In this document: positions 1-8,996 of the stretch, one piece after another
Position numbering within the stretch: position 1 is the stretch's first letter
Layout of the letters: the number at the start of each line of letters is the position of its first letter
Origin: Chloroflexota bacterium
Lineage (GTDB): Bacteria; Chloroflexota; Anaerolineae; Anaerolineales; Villigracilaceae
Direction: 5' to 3'
Length of the DNA: 64,000 nt
Assembly (NCBI GenBank): GCA_016234555.1
Contig: JACRBJ010000044.1
Location: forward strand, 86,737 to 150,736
Notes under the pieces: model-generated
Seen by the model: only the letters and a program-made list of their open reading frames with translations
What the model was told of the DNA's origin: nothing
The model's database searches: none
Made by a program: the position numbers and the translations under genes

Positions 1-156
1 AGCCTGGGTGCGTTCCTGTTCTATCTTTCGGATATCATTCTGGCATGGCATAAGTTCGTTGCCCCAATTCAAAACGGACGGATTTACAACATTGGAGCCT
101 ATCACCTCGGGCAAATTGCCCTGATCTCTGGGGTGATCGCGCAGTTTGGAAGCTGA
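1..156 (+). CDS. Lysoplasmalogenase-like (YhhN/TMEM86) membrane protein, C-terminal end
   Basis: Frame 1 is open from the window edge to a TGA and encodes 51 residues. The segment is hydrophobic and carries a pattern typical of the last part of YhhN/TMEM86 proteins: a small-residue helix with a Ser-Asp pair (FYLSDIILAWHKFV) followed by a His-Leu-Gly-Gln motif in a final helix. YhhN relatives are integral membrane enzymes that hydrolyse lysoplasmalogen. The N-terminal part lies outside the window, so domain completeness and start cannot be judged. It precedes the HD-domain gene by 58 bp on the same strand and may share a transcript with it. The family assignment rests on a short fragment. Confidence 0.6.
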   Translation, partial: SLGAFLFYLSDIILAWHKFVAPIQNGRIYNIGAYHLGQIALISGVIAQFGS

Positions 157-214
157 AATTTCTTTGCGCAAAGTCAGAGACTTTGCAGTCCCAAAAACTT
201 TGGAAGGAGAATTT

Positions 215-790
215 ATGACCCGCGACGAAGCGTTTGCCCTTGTGCGTGAATTTGTGAAAAACGAAGGACTTGTCCGCCACATGCTATCGGTGGAAACTGC
301 CATGCGATTCTACGCCGAAAAATTCGGTGAGGATGTGGAAACCTGGGGACTGCTCGGACTGCTCCACGACTTTGACTGGGAAATCCACCCGACGCTTGAA
401 CAACACCCGCAAGCTGGTTCCGCCATCCTGCGTGAGCGTGGCGTCAGCGAAGAGATTGTTCAGGATATCCTCAGCCATGCGGACCATACCGGCGTTCCGC
501 GGGACACGCTCCGCAGAAAAGCCATTTCCGCCTGTGACGAAATCACCGGGCTGATCACCGCCGTCGCACTGGTGCGCCCCTCCCGCTCACTGTACGATCT
601 CGAAGCCAGTTCGGTCAAAAAGAAATGGAAGGACAAGGCTTTTGCCGCCGGCACCGACCGCTCCGAAATGGAACACGCCGCGAAGGAGTTTGGCGTGGAG
701 CTATGGGAGCATGTGCAGAACGTCATCCTCGCCATGCGACGGATTGCGCCCGAACTCGACCTGGTGGGGAATATTAATCCGCCGTCGTAG
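215..790 (+). CDS. HD-domain (metal-dependent phosphohydrolase-like) protein
   Basis: This is a 191-residue cytoplasmic protein. I place the start at the ATG preceded by GGAAGGAGA, not the ORF-track start 23 codons earlier, which lacks a ribosome binding site and would leave only a short gap to the previous gene. HD-superfamily hallmarks are visible: an early His (H21), the His-Asp pair H51-D52 in LLHDFDWE, histidines near 88 and 91 (SHADHTG) and Asp108 before EITGL. This spacing matches small stand-alone HD hydrolases related to the HDIG group, which bind divalent metals and usually cleave nucleotide phosphates. The substrate is unknown. A hairpin terminator follows the stop codon. Confidence 0.85.
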   Translation: MTRDEAFALVREFVKNEGLVRHMLSVETAMRFYAEKFGEDVETWGLLGLLHDFDWEIHPTLEQHPQAGSAILRERGVSEEIVQDILSHADHTGVPRDTLRRKAISACDEITGLITAVALVRPSRSLYDLEASSVKKKWKDKAFAAGTDRSEMEHAAKEFGVELWEHVQNVILAMRRIAPELDLVGNINPPS

Positions 791-804
791 CGGTTCTTAA
801 AGCG

Positions 805-847
805 AAAACGGGCAGCAGACGCAAAGTCCACTGCCCGTTTTGTTTTG
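805..847. terminator. Bidirectional intrinsic terminator
   Basis: The arms AAAACGGGCAG and CTGCCCGTTTT flank a 15-nt loop, with A and T runs on the outer sides. It lies between convergent genes (the HD protein on + and the lipoprotein on -) and can serve both. Confidence 0.85.
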
Positions 848-854
848 CCTGCCG

Positions 855-1463
855 CTAATGGAAGTTGATCACTTCCGCGGTGATCCAGATTGCTGTGGTC
901 TTGCTGGTATCAGTCACACAAAGGACATCGGGAGTCTGCGATGTGGATGGTTTGTTTCCTGTAACCCAGCCATAGCCCCAATAGCAGCCTGCCAAAACCT
1001 GCACCTCAAGTTCCTGATATCTTCCCAAAGTGAAATTGTAGGTTCCACATTCCTTCTTGTCATTTTCCTGTGTCATCCCAAAGGCAAGGGCAACATCGCC
1101 ATCGGATTTGTTGAGGAACTTAATTTTCACCGTAGTTCCCAAAGGCTTGGTTGGCGGGGGTTCGTTACAGGGGTTGGTGGTGGAAGTATCCGGCAAGGTG
1201 GCAACAGGCGCAAGGTCAAGAGTTGGAATTATGAGCGGGGCAATGGTGGAGGCCGGCGTGAGCGTCTCTGTGGGCGTGGGTGGAATGGGCGTTGCGGTGG
1301 CAGTGGGAATCGCCGCCTGAGTCTGGGTGACTGCCATCCACGCATCGGCAATGGCAGTGCCTTGCACATCCACCACCGACAGGGTGGGAGTGGCTTCAGG
1401 TCCGCAGGCGGATAAAGCTCCAATCACTAAAATGGAAATTACAGACAGAATTTTTCTTTTCAT
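855..1463 (-). CDS. Putative lipoprotein with Thr/Pro-rich linker
   Basis: This 202-residue protein begins with a Lys/Arg-containing hydrophobic signal and a lipobox LSAC with Cys20, so it should be lipidated and exported. Residues about 25-100 form a low-complexity Ala/Thr/Pro linker of the type common in Anaerolineae surface proteins. The C-terminal half (about 105-202) is a compact domain with several cysteines (C98, C138, C159 and C181 region) and aromatic residues, which could form disulfides outside the cell. GGAGAAAA precedes the ATG. I do not recognise the C-terminal domain. It may bind ligand or carbohydrate, but nothing in the sequence proves this. Confidence 0.8.
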   Translation of the reverse strand: MKRKILSVISILVIGALSACGPEATPTLSVVDVQGTAIADAWMAVTQTQAAIPTATATPIPPTPTETLTPASTIAPLIIPTLDLAPVATLPDTSTTNPCNEPPPTKPLGTTVKIKFLNKSDGDVALAFGMTQENDKKECGTYNFTLGRYQELEVQVLAGCYWGYGWVTGNKPSTSQTPDVLCVTDTSKTTAIWITAEVINFH

Positions 1464-1499
1464 ATATTTTTCTCCATTTGAAACATCGAACTGCCCGGC

Positions 1500-3080
1500 T
1501 TAGTCACCCGTGTAAACCCATATCCAAAAACGGTCCGGACCAACGATATCGACGCGTGTGTAATTTTTCTCGATAAAGGCGATCAAATCCCGCAGGGGTG
1601 TGTTTTTCCACAGGTCCGAGTCCAACGCAGCCAGGTTTTTATCCCTCGCCGCGTCGATGATCATGGGCTTCTTCCGGGTGATGTCGAGAAGCAGTTCGTT
1701 GGCGATCTCCGGGGAAACATAATTGGGAACGCCGAAGGCATAAGTATACACAAAACGGGAGGGCGATTCCCTCTCGGTGAGAAAATTATAAACGCTCTCA
1801 TTTCCCCAAATGAGGACATAATCGCCGGGCTGGGTATGGTTCAAAATATAGTCCACGTACACACCCTGTTCGACGGAGGAATGGTTCGGCGCAGGAAGCG
1901 ACTTCTGCGTCCAAACCGTTTTGACCAACGCTTTGAGCTTTGGCAGCCTGCCGAAAGTGGGTTGCCAGCCGAAGGAGAGAATCAACCCGATGGTTAGAAT
2001 CAGGCTGAGGGTCCGCCGATGGCTTTCAGCGCGGAGCAATTTCCCGCCCCAAAGCTGAATCGAGAAAATCAGGAAACCCGTCAACATCGCCAGCACGGGA
2101 AGCCAGGCGATGTAGTAGTGCATGTATCTCCTGCCCGAAAGCAGGGACAGGTAAAGCTGGATGGGGATCATGACCAGCGCAAGCAGGGCAGAGCGGCTTG
2201 CAATATCCGCGCCCATGCTGCCGCGCCGCCAAGCTTCAAAAAGATAAAGCAAGGCTCCCGCCACCCCGGCAAGGCTCAAAGCGACCAGGACAGGCATCAG
2301 GTCATATCCCTTTGTAATTCCCTCCCATGAGAATGTCTGGAGTTTTGAGTAATGATAGTTGAAGACGAAGACCTGGTCGAATAAATCGTAGAGCGCATGG
2401 TTGGCGGCGAAATAAACGGCGACGAAGAAAAAGACAACTCCAGCACCAGCCACCGCAGCGGCAATCCGCTTGAAAGTTTGGAGCCGCTCTTTTTGGAAGA
2501 GCAGGTCGGCGACGAGAATCAACCCGATGGCGAGATGCACACCGACGTTGTTGGGTCGCAGCGAGAAAGTCAGCGCCGCCATCACCCCGATCAAAAATTC
2601 GTTCCACCAGCCTTTCGAGTTCCGCGCGCGGAGGAAGAACCAAATCGCCGCGAACTGAAAGAGCAGGGAGTACTCCTCGACCGAGTTGCCGTGATCCACT
2701 ACATCGGGAAAAGCCGCCAGCCAGAGGATGGTGGTCGAAAGGGCGGTTAGCGAATCGAATGCAGTCCGCATGGCGAGGAAGCCAGCCACTGCCGCCAGAA
2801 AGAGAAAGACGACTTCGAGGAACCAGACGCCCCACACCGAGTCGGTCAGCCACAAGCCGAGGGCGTTGATGTAATACACGAGCGGACCTTTGTGATCCCA
2901 CACGTCGCGATAGGGAATGCCGCTGTCGAGGATTTGCTGTCCAACGTAGAGGTACACGCCCTGGTCTCGCGCCGGGACAGGTTCGTACAACGGGGCAACT
3001 GGCGACAGGACGACAAGGACGACCAGCAGGAGGAGGAAAAGTTGCAGGGTCAGTCCAGCCGTGTTACGAGAGAACTTCAT
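1500..3080 (-). CDS. GT39/ArnT-like membrane glycosyltransferase
   Basis: This 526-residue polytopic membrane protein has about ten to twelve predicted helices. The N-terminal portion contains an Arg-Asp-Gln-Gly motif (PARDQGVYLY, about 37-46) followed by DVWDHKGPL, the acidic first extracytoplasmic loop typical of PMT/ArnT glycosyltransferases that use polyprenyl-phosphate sugars. The C-terminal ~130 residues form a soluble extracytoplasmic region (QPGDYVLIWGNESVYNF), also usual for this family. The likely role is transfer of a lipid-linked sugar to a protein, lipid or glycan on the outer face of the membrane. It sits with other envelope genes on the minus strand. The exact acceptor cannot be told. 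Confidence 0.85.
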   Translation of the reverse strand: MKFSRNTAGLTLQLFLLLLVVLVVLSPVAPLYEPVPARDQGVYLYVGQQILDSGIPYRDVWDHKGPLVYYINALGLWLTDSVWGVWFLEVVFLFLAAVAGFLAMRTAFDSLTALSTTILWLAAFPDVVDHGNSVEEYSLLFQFAAIWFFLRARNSKGWWNEFLIGVMAALTFSLRPNNVGVHLAIGLILVADLLFQKERLQTFKRIAAAVAGAGVVFFFVAVYFAANHALYDLFDQVFVFNYHYSKLQTFSWEGITKGYDLMPVLVALSLAGVAGALLYLFEAWRRGSMGADIASRSALLALVMIPIQLYLSLLSGRRYMHYYIAWLPVLAMLTGFLIFSIQLWGGKLLRAESHRRTLSLILTIGLILSFGWQPTFGRLPKLKALVKTVWTQKSLPAPNHSSVEQGVYVDYILNHTQPGDYVLIWGNESVYNFLTERESPSRFVYTYAFGVPNYVSPEIANELLLDITRKKPMIIDAARDKNLAALDSDLWKNTPLRDLIAFIEKNYTRVDIVGPDRFWIWVYTGD

Positions 3081-3177
3081 AAATCTGAACGCTCTTCTTC
3101 TTGCAAAGTTACCGCCTCTAACTCAACACAACCAAGCAATATGACAAACAAAAAACCTAGTTGCAGTACGGATATGT

Positions 3178-3789
3178 TTATTTGGTTCCATAGATTTCTC
3201 CAGGATTAAATAATGCCCCTTCGCCCTTTATGAATCCCACAGGCAGGTAAACCTGCCTTGCCACGACGTAAATTGTATTATTGTCTTCCCAGCGAACAAG
3301 AACATTTGTAGAAAAGTCGCAGTGACGGGGAACATCATTATATAGACCTAAATCCCTTTGTAAAAACGGAAAACTTTTATGCCGCACAGTTATCTCAATG
3401 TGATCAAAACCTGTAATGTGCGCAGAGGTAAATGAACAATAAACTTCAACAAACCTTGTACCGTCTGGCGATGTCGCCATCTGAACTGGAGCTTGAAGTG
3501 AGTGATAGCGATGCAACGGAATGCTCGCAAGCCCCATAAGAAGAGACATTAGGCAAGTCAAGACAATTAATATGCGTTTAATGCCAGTTAAATAACGCAG
3601 CATGAAAAAAATCGCCACACTTGAGCACAATACTAAAATTGAATACAAGAATGATGTCAGGTCATCGTACCAGGAATAGTCAGTAAGTACGCCGATCCAA
3701 AAGAAGAAAAGAACAGCAATGTTGAAGCTAAGAAAAAATTCCCATTTGCCGTTATTTTGATTTGACGGCAAGGCTTGTTTTTGCATCAT
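3178..3789 (-). CDS. Membrane-anchored protein of unknown function
   Basis: The predicted product is 203 residues. I start it at an ATG that overlaps the upstream gene's TAA by one base (TAATG), with GGAAGAGG just upstream, so it is translationally coupled to the EamA-like gene. The track start 22 codons earlier would run deep into that gene. Three hydrophobic segments occupy about residues 15-105, followed by a soluble domain of about 100 residues on the extracytoplasmic side (ATSPDGTRFVEVY, then a beta-rich pattern with VLVRWEDNNTIYVV). Base composition is more AT-rich than the flanking glycosyltransferases. No family was recognised. Confidence 0.7.
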   Translation of the reverse strand: MMQKQALPSNQNNGKWEFFLSFNIAVLFFFWIGVLTDYSWYDDLTSFLYSILVLCSSVAIFFMLRYLTGIKRILIVLTCLMSLLMGLASIPLHRYHSLQAPVQMATSPDGTRFVEVYCSFTSAHITGFDHIEITVRHKSFPFLQRDLGLYNDVPRHCDFSTNVLVRWEDNNTIYVVARQVYLPVGFIKGEGALFNPGEIYGTK

Positions 3790-4241
3790 TACCTCTTCCA
3801 ATTCAACATAATCAGCCCAATGAGACAGACAAAAATCCCGGCGATGTTGACCCACGAGATTTTGTCCCTGAAGAAAAAGATCGCCACGGGGAGCAGAATC
3901 AGCGAAGCCACCACGTTGGTCAGCACGGCGGCGATGCCGAGATGCCAGCCGGCGCGGTAAACGAGCAAAAAGCCGAACTCGATGCCGACGATAGCGATGG
4001 CGAGTCCGATGCTTGCCCAGTTGAGTTGTTTGAGTTCGGCTGTGATTCCATTTTTGATGGGGAAGAAAACGAAGGTAAACAAAACCACGACGAAGGCGAC
4101 GGCATACGTCACTAGCAGGGAGACGGTGAAGTTCACGTTCGACGGCGTGCTTTTGGCGACGAAATGATAGAGCGCGCTGGAACAGATGGCGAGGGTGATG
4201 GAGAAGTAGAAGAGGAACATGGAGTTAGTTTTAAGTCGCAT
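3789..4241 (-). CDS. Half-size EamA/DMT-superfamily transporter-like protein
   Basis: This protein of about 150 residues has five hydrophobic helices and a conserved-looking end (FFRDKISWVNIAGIFVCLIGLIML) that resembles the last two helices of one EamA repeat. Full DMT exporters carry two such repeats (~300 residues), so this is a half-size member that would have to dimerise, as small multidrug resistance proteins do. The track begins at a TTG two codons earlier, but the internal ATG is more credible. Neither start has a clear ribosome binding site. It is coupled to the downstream membrane gene by a TAATG overlap. The substrate is unknown. Confidence 0.75.
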   Translation of the reverse strand: MRLKTNSMFLFYFSITLAICSSALYHFVAKSTPSNVNFTVSLLVTYAVAFVVVLFTFVFFPIKNGITAELKQLNWASIGLAIAIVGIEFGFLLVYRAGWHLGIAAVLTNVVASLILLPVAIFFFRDKISWVNIAGIFVCLIGLIMLNWKR

Positions 4242-4264
4242 GGTCAAATAGTCGAATAGTTTTT

Positions 4265-4295
4265 GCTCTATCGGGGGCTAAGCCCCCGATAGAGC
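4265..4295. repeat. 31-bp perfect palindrome (hairpin element)
   Basis: Two perfectly complementary 15-nt arms (GCTCTATCGGGGGCT and its reverse complement) are separated by a single A. The element lies between the GT-B-like gene and the EamA-like gene on the minus strand. There is no T-run in the direction of transcription, so it is a weak intrinsic terminator candidate and may be a REP-like element instead. Confidence 0.75.
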
Positions 4296-4301
4296 GGGAA
4301 T

Positions 4302-5741
4302 TTAGGAATTCAACACCTTCAAAATAAACTCCGCCGTGCGCTTGCCGGAAGTGGCGTCGGTGAAAGTGACCTCGTCCTCGACGAACTTGCGGCGTTCGGC
4401 GGAGTCGATGGTTCGGTCTTTCAGGTACATATTGAGCGCGTCGCGCAACTCAGCCTCATTGCTCGCAACCCGTCCCGCTTTTGCTTCTCTAAACCTCTTA
4501 TGCGTGGGCCAGTCGCCGATCTCTTTCAGCGAGAGCGAGAACTTCCCTTTTTTGTTCCAGCCGCCGGGGACGTCGATGGTCGCCGCGATCATCGGTGTGT
4601 CGTGGACGGCGGTCTCGACCAGCATCGTCGAGTAGACCGTCACCAGCACATCGGAGTAAGCCATCATCGAGGACTTCTCGTCCATGTCTTCGCCGCCGTA
4701 GTAGCCGAGCGACCCGCCCAACGCCACAGGCTGGACGACATGCACATGCGGATACTTTTTCTCCAAATCGAACACTCGTTGGCGTTCCTCTGCAAAAATC
4801 TTCGGCTTGTCCTGGAAGTGACTGGGATGCAGGCGGATCAATAACTGCGAGGGCTCGGCAAGTGAATCTGACGAAACCAGTTTTGCCAGCGCTTCGATAT
4901 TCGGGAAGTTCGGCGCAAAGTGGACAAAACTGCTGGCGTACGAAATCAACTTGCGGTTCGGGTCGAGACCGTGCAGTTTGAAATACTCGTCGCGCGGCAT
5001 GAGCCATTGCTTGCGGAAATATCCGTCATACGAGGGGATGCCGCCGATGTTCACCTGCTCAGGTTTCCAATCCGAGCCGTAGACCAGTTCATCCTTTTGC
5101 AGTTGAGACCAGCATGTCGCCCATTGGACATCTGCGCCGGGGACGTTGTAACTCGACGAGTTGTCCCAGCCGACAATGACGGCCATGTTCGGGATTCCGC
5201 GTCGGGCGGATTCACGCAGCAGGTAGCGGTCCATGCGCCAGCCCGGAGTAGAGGCGATGACTAGGTCGGGCTGGTACTTGTCAAAGAGATCGGAATAGAA
5301 GCCGGGGGTGAAGCGGTTTTGAATCTGCACCAGCAGTTTGCGCGCCCACGAAAAATTCCGCAGGAGGAGAATCATCAACGCGGAGGGAATCCAAATCCCC
5401 AGGCGGAACTTCCAACCGTTCTCCGCCCAGACCTCCCAAATGTGACTGTCCATCGCTTCGGTGTTGATGCGGCGCGACCCACCCACGCGGCGCAGATAGA
5501 TGAGCAACGATTGCAAGCGCGGATTGACTTTTTTGGCGTAGTCGTTGGCTTGTTTCAGGCGCAAGCCTTCGAAGGTGAGACCCGGTCGCGCAAAACGCTG
5601 GGCGATTTTTTCTTTGGTTTCGTCGTCGGTGAGGACGACAACTTCGACACCCGCGTCCAACAGGGTTGGGACGACGTCGCTTTGCAGAAAATAGATGATT
5701 GCCATGCCGTGGTCGGCGGAGATGAAGATGCGTTTTGTCAT
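4302..5741 (-). CDS. GT-B-like glycosyl/glycerophosphotransferase family protein
   Basis: This is a 479-residue, mostly soluble protein with one amphipathic hydrophobic stretch near 120-140. The N-terminus has a Rossmann-like start (RIFISADHGMAIIYFL) with a nucleotide-sugar-transferase flavour. The C-terminal half contains LLIRLHPSHFQDK, an HVVQP segment and SDVLVTVYSTMLVETAVHDTPMI. This arrangement (HP motif, then a Ser/Thr plus Glu acceptor loop) is seen in CDP-glycerol glycerophosphotransferase and capsule-type GT-B enzymes. The likely role is surface glycan or polymer synthesis, in keeping with the GT39-like neighbour. Donor and acceptor are unknown, and the family call is by motif only. 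Confidence 0.65.
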   Translation of the reverse strand: MTKRIFISADHGMAIIYFLQSDVVPTLLDAGVEVVVLTDDETKEKIAQRFARPGLTFEGLRLKQANDYAKKVNPRLQSLLIYLRRVGGSRRINTEAMDSHIWEVWAENGWKFRLGIWIPSALMILLLRNFSWARKLLVQIQNRFTPGFYSDLFDKYQPDLVIASTPGWRMDRYLLRESARRGIPNMAVIVGWDNSSSYNVPGADVQWATCWSQLQKDELVYGSDWKPEQVNIGGIPSYDGYFRKQWLMPRDEYFKLHGLDPNRKLISYASSFVHFAPNFPNIEALAKLVSSDSLAEPSQLLIRLHPSHFQDKPKIFAEERQRVFDLEKKYPHVHVVQPVALGGSLGYYGGEDMDEKSSMMAYSDVLVTVYSTMLVETAVHDTPMIAATIDVPGGWNKKGKFSLSLKEIGDWPTHKRFREAKAGRVASNEAELRDALNMYLKDRTIDSAERRKFVEDEVTFTDATSGKRTAEFILKVLNS

Positions 5742-5789
5742 GTAGAATGGTTAGATAGTTACTTTCTTTGGATTGATCGCATCACTATT

Positions 5790-7721
5790 TTATCGTCGCC
5801 CCTTTATTTGTGCGATGTATAAGGAGGTTCCAATTTCTTTACCGAAAATTTTCAATTGTTCTTTCATTTCAGTGGAATACCCTAACTCATTCAGGCGCGG
5901 ACCTAGCATTAATGCTCCAATAAAATCCAACTTTTGCCCACGCGGCACTATCAACGGGACAATAATTGAACAGATTGAATCCGCGCCTTGAATAACGAGT
6001 TCGCCTTTTTCCAAATCTGAAAGTGTCTGTTTTTTTATAACGATCCTGGGGGGCTTTTTATCTGTTGACACAGTCTCGACGCGCCGAAGCTTTCCTTTCC
6101 CGTTTTTCATAAAAGCGGATGCGTGAGCAACTCCCATTTGCTCGACGGCCCGCGCAGCCAAAATTTTCAAGAGCACGGACGAGGTGAAGTAACCTCGCAA
6201 CTCAGGAGTGAATTCAATAAATGTCTCCTTAAAGTTCAATCTATCAGGTGGGAAACTCTTATCCGCAAGCCTTTGCAGCCATATCCACATTGGTTTATAA
6301 GTAACCACAATCAAGAATATGGAGATGGGTATGATTAGAAAAGCATCTTGATTAGTTAATCCCGACCCAATAGTTTGATCGATAAACACTAAAGTCAACA
6401 AGCATATTATCCCTGCTGTGATTATCAAGCCACCATAGGTTAGGGCGCGATTAATAAACATATCCACATCCCATAAGCGATAATGGCGCAGGGCAGCCAC
6501 CATTACAAGAATAAACGCCACCCACGCAAGAAAAAACAACCAGTCTGCCATAGATCTAATTACAACGACTGGCTGAACATAAAGGGAATAGTAATATCCC
6601 TGAAATATATTCAAGACCACTACAAACGGGATGGACACGACAAAACCGAAGGCAAGCCATTTTATTTGTTGTCGCTCAACAGAAGTAAAAGTATTGCGGT
6701 AGCGATATGCAACAACACCAATGACCAAAAATAAAGACAATGTCCCAATATGGCTAAGTACTGGATAATGCAAGTTTGTAACCCAGCCCCTAAGCGGGGA
6801 ACTAAACAGATGGAGCTTATCAATAAATTTCTTTGAAGCTCCCAAATAAACGAGCCACCTGTCCCAATTCAGTATCATGGGCGCTCCGAAAAAGAATAAC
6901 ATGAGCCGTCTCCACCCGACAACCGAAAAGAACTTACGCCAACCGTACGCAATAATACCCGCAACGATTAAATAGAGTTCAAGACGATGCTGATAGAATA
7001 TCCAATAAGGGATATGCACTGATATACCCCACATCACCGCAAGGTGTAGAACATTGCACGACAGAAAAAGAAGCAACCAAGACCAGCTTGGACGCAATCG
7101 TCCGTTCGGGAAAAGAATAAAGAGCAATATTGCTCCTGCAGAAAGGTATGAATGGGATAAAAACGGCAAAGGATCCGGAACCCGTAGCACGGAAGAATTT
7201 GCAACTGCGCCTACGACAAAAAACGCCAGCCATACATTGGATCGAAACCAAACGGCTATTAAGCCAAACAGTGCAGGAAAAGAAAAGAACATGCAAAGTA
7301 ACGCAATATCAAAATACATATGCGCGCGGGGAGATAATTCAAGAATCCTTGATGGCCAGGGAATGGAAGGATACCTTCTTCGGATCAGTGTTACCTCTCG
7401 CATCGGGAGATCGCCACTCTTCACCAACAGAGTGACAGGTGTGCCGACTTCACCTTCGGTCAACACTTCTGGATTCAACACTACATCTCCCCAGACTAAG
7501 CCTTTTTCAGACGCTTCGTCCGTGACAAACTGAACCATTAATTCACCAGTGTCTGATTTGTAATACCCATCAAGGTATTGAACATTCCCCTGCTTCAACC
7601 TGTGAATTTGTTGCGGTAAATACTGCAGATGGAGGATGCATACGAACAAGATGAAGGATAGCCCAAGGACGCGCAGGACTGTAGCCCAAATTACATTTTC
7701 GCGATAAGTAAAAGTAGACAT
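5790..7721 (-). CDS. Sensor-like multi-spanning membrane protein with C-terminal GAF-like domain
   Basis: The protein has 643 residues. One N-terminal helix (about 12-32) is followed by a ~90-residue extracytoplasmic domain with a PDZ-like feel (GLVWGDVVLNPEVLTEGEVG), then about eight to ten helices (130-480), then a cytoplasmic domain (about 510-640) ending in a pattern typical of GAF domains of Anaerolineae signalling proteins (IVPLIVP, FIGALMLGP, IGTSLYIA). No histidine-kinase, cyclase or DNA-binding module follows the GAF. It may therefore be a kinase-less receptor that signals through a partner. Composition is AT-richer than its neighbours. AGAGAG precedes the start. Confidence 0.65.
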   Translation of the reverse strand: MSTFTYRENVIWATVLRVLGLSFILFVCILHLQYLPQQIHRLKQGNVQYLDGYYKSDTGELMVQFVTDEASEKGLVWGDVVLNPEVLTEGEVGTPVTLLVKSGDLPMREVTLIRRRYPSIPWPSRILELSPRAHMYFDIALLCMFFSFPALFGLIAVWFRSNVWLAFFVVGAVANSSVLRVPDPLPFLSHSYLSAGAILLFILFPNGRLRPSWSWLLLFLSCNVLHLAVMWGISVHIPYWIFYQHRLELYLIVAGIIAYGWRKFFSVVGWRRLMLFFFGAPMILNWDRWLVYLGASKKFIDKLHLFSSPLRGWVTNLHYPVLSHIGTLSLFLVIGVVAYRYRNTFTSVERQQIKWLAFGFVVSIPFVVVLNIFQGYYYSLYVQPVVVIRSMADWLFFLAWVAFILVMVAALRHYRLWDVDMFINRALTYGGLIITAGIICLLTLVFIDQTIGSGLTNQDAFLIIPISIFLIVVTYKPMWIWLQRLADKSFPPDRLNFKETFIEFTPELRGYFTSSVLLKILAARAVEQMGVAHASAFMKNGKGKLRRVETVSTDKKPPRIVIKKQTLSDLEKGELVIQGADSICSIIVPLIVPRGQKLDFIGALMLGPRLNELGYSTEMKEQLKIFGKEIGTSLYIAQIKGRR

Positions 7722-7942
7722 TGGTTCTCTCTAAATTGAAATAACAACGAAATGTTGCCTTTATATAATGGCGGGAGCGCGAGTCACAGGATGTGAGTCT
7801 CGCTTCAGCAAGAGGTGAGAAGAATAACAGTATCAAGGGAGAATGAAAGTTATGGCTTCATAGTAGGGTTTGGCGGGTGTTACATAATCCCAGTTTCAAG
7901 TTGCTCTTTCGCAGGTTTGGTTGATTCTGCTTCGATGGGGCA

Positions 7943-7967
7943 AGCGCGGGGATGAAATCCCCGCGCT
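7943..7967. repeat. Inverted repeat in a 319-bp gene-poor stretch
   Basis: The arms AGCGCGGGGAT and ATCCCCGCGCT flank a 3-nt loop. It lies between the sensor-like gene start (7721) and the stop of the SH3 lipoprotein (8045). The rest of 7722-8044 holds only short spurious ORFs. The hairpin lacks a T-run and may be a REP-like element or a poor terminator for the lipoprotein gene. Confidence 0.6.
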
Positions 7968-8044
7968 CAATGACAAAGCCCTGCGGGCTGAATGGCTCGA
8001 AGCCCCCGTATTTTAGCACGTTGGGTTTGCCCCCGTGTTTTTCG

Positions 8045-8740
8045 TTACGGCGCACAACTCACAGGGACATTGACCTGCCTGATGAGTTCGGTCGGTTCGA
8101 GGACATGCAGCCTGATCCAGTAGTCGTTGGGAGCGCCGATCTGGTAGTAATCGTTGATGACCTGCGTCCCCGCGCCTTCAAAGACCATGATGGCTTTTTC
8201 AGACGAGACGCCCGTGCTGGCTTCCCATTTCCAAGTGACGAAGGTAGGACCATCGGTGGTGATTTCGGCTTCGAGGAAAATCGTCTGCGGGAACTGGCTG
8301 CAACCGACCACGATGCGGTCTGGTTCGGCGCGCAGGGTGGCATTGGTCACACTGACGGGGGGAGCTGGCGCCACCGGCAGCTGAGTCGCCGTCCCCAGGA
8401 GTTCGGTCACACCCGCGGAGACCCAGCAATAACCGTTCGGGTTGCCGGGGTCGCGGATGTACCACCAGCTAAAAGCGTCGTTCCTGCCAACCACCCGCGC
8501 AGACTCTCCCTGCTCCAATTCGTTGACCAGTTCATAGACGGTGCCCGGCCCATATCTGCAATTGACCAGTTCACCTGTCACCCGCAAATCAAGCTGTACC
8601 GGCGTGGCGGTGAAAGTGGGCAAAGGGACGGGCGTGGCGAACAGAGTCGCGGTGGCTGTGGCGGTGGGGACCGGCGTTGTCCCGGCGCAGGCTGACAGAA
8701 AAACGGAAACAAGTCCTGTGAACAGGACGCGGCAATTCAT
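8045..8740 (-). CDS. Lipoprotein with bacterial SH3-like domain
   Basis: I start this 231-residue protein at the ATG preceded by AAGGAGGAAGA, seven codons inside the track ORF. A short signal ends in the lipobox LSAC (Cys about 18), followed by a Thr/Ala/Pro linker. Residues about 45-110 look like an SH3b domain: NCRYGPGTVYELVNELEQGESARVVGRN, then WWYIRDPGNPNGYCWV, the usual RxGPsTxY plus WW/YCW pattern. SH3b domains often bind peptidoglycan or peptides. A C-terminal domain of about 110 residues with an internal Cys pair is not recognised. It is probably a cell-surface ligand-binding protein. Confidence 0.8.
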   Translation of the reverse strand: MNCRVLFTGLVSVFLSACAGTTPVPTATATATLFATPVPLPTFTATPVQLDLRVTGELVNCRYGPGTVYELVNELEQGESARVVGRNDAFSWWYIRDPGNPNGYCWVSAGVTELLGTATQLPVAPAPPVSVTNATLRAEPDRIVVGCSQFPQTIFLEAEITTDGPTFVTWKWEASTGVSSEKAIMVFEGAGTQVINDYYQIGAPNDYWIRLHVLEPTELIRQVNVPVSCAP

Positions 8741-8996
8741 TCTTCCTCCTTGGAAATTCACACCCGGCGGGTTGTCGGCTCAATCCCGTGGGCGGCAAAA
8801 TGAAAAAATCTCCTAATTCATATTACTACAACAACGAAGGCGCTTGTTTGTTACGTTTTGCAGATGGTACCTGTGGGTGATATGTCCCTGTCTCCGGGTA
8901 TAATCCGCGAACAGGAATACGGTTGTCTAAACTTCATCCAGCCTTCCTGTCCAGATTTGGGGACTTGTTCTTTGGAAATGGGATGGCGGAAGAAAC

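Noticed and set aside
840-1415. 191-aa plus-strand ORF opposite the lipoprotein
   Set aside because: Antisense reading of the Thr/Pro linker gives Gly/Arg-rich sequence with no start signal.
7570-8055. Two short minus-strand ORFs (88 and 65 aa) between the sensor-like and SH3 genes
   Set aside because: No ribosome binding sites; one overlaps the start of the sensor-like gene and the other runs through the inverted repeat.
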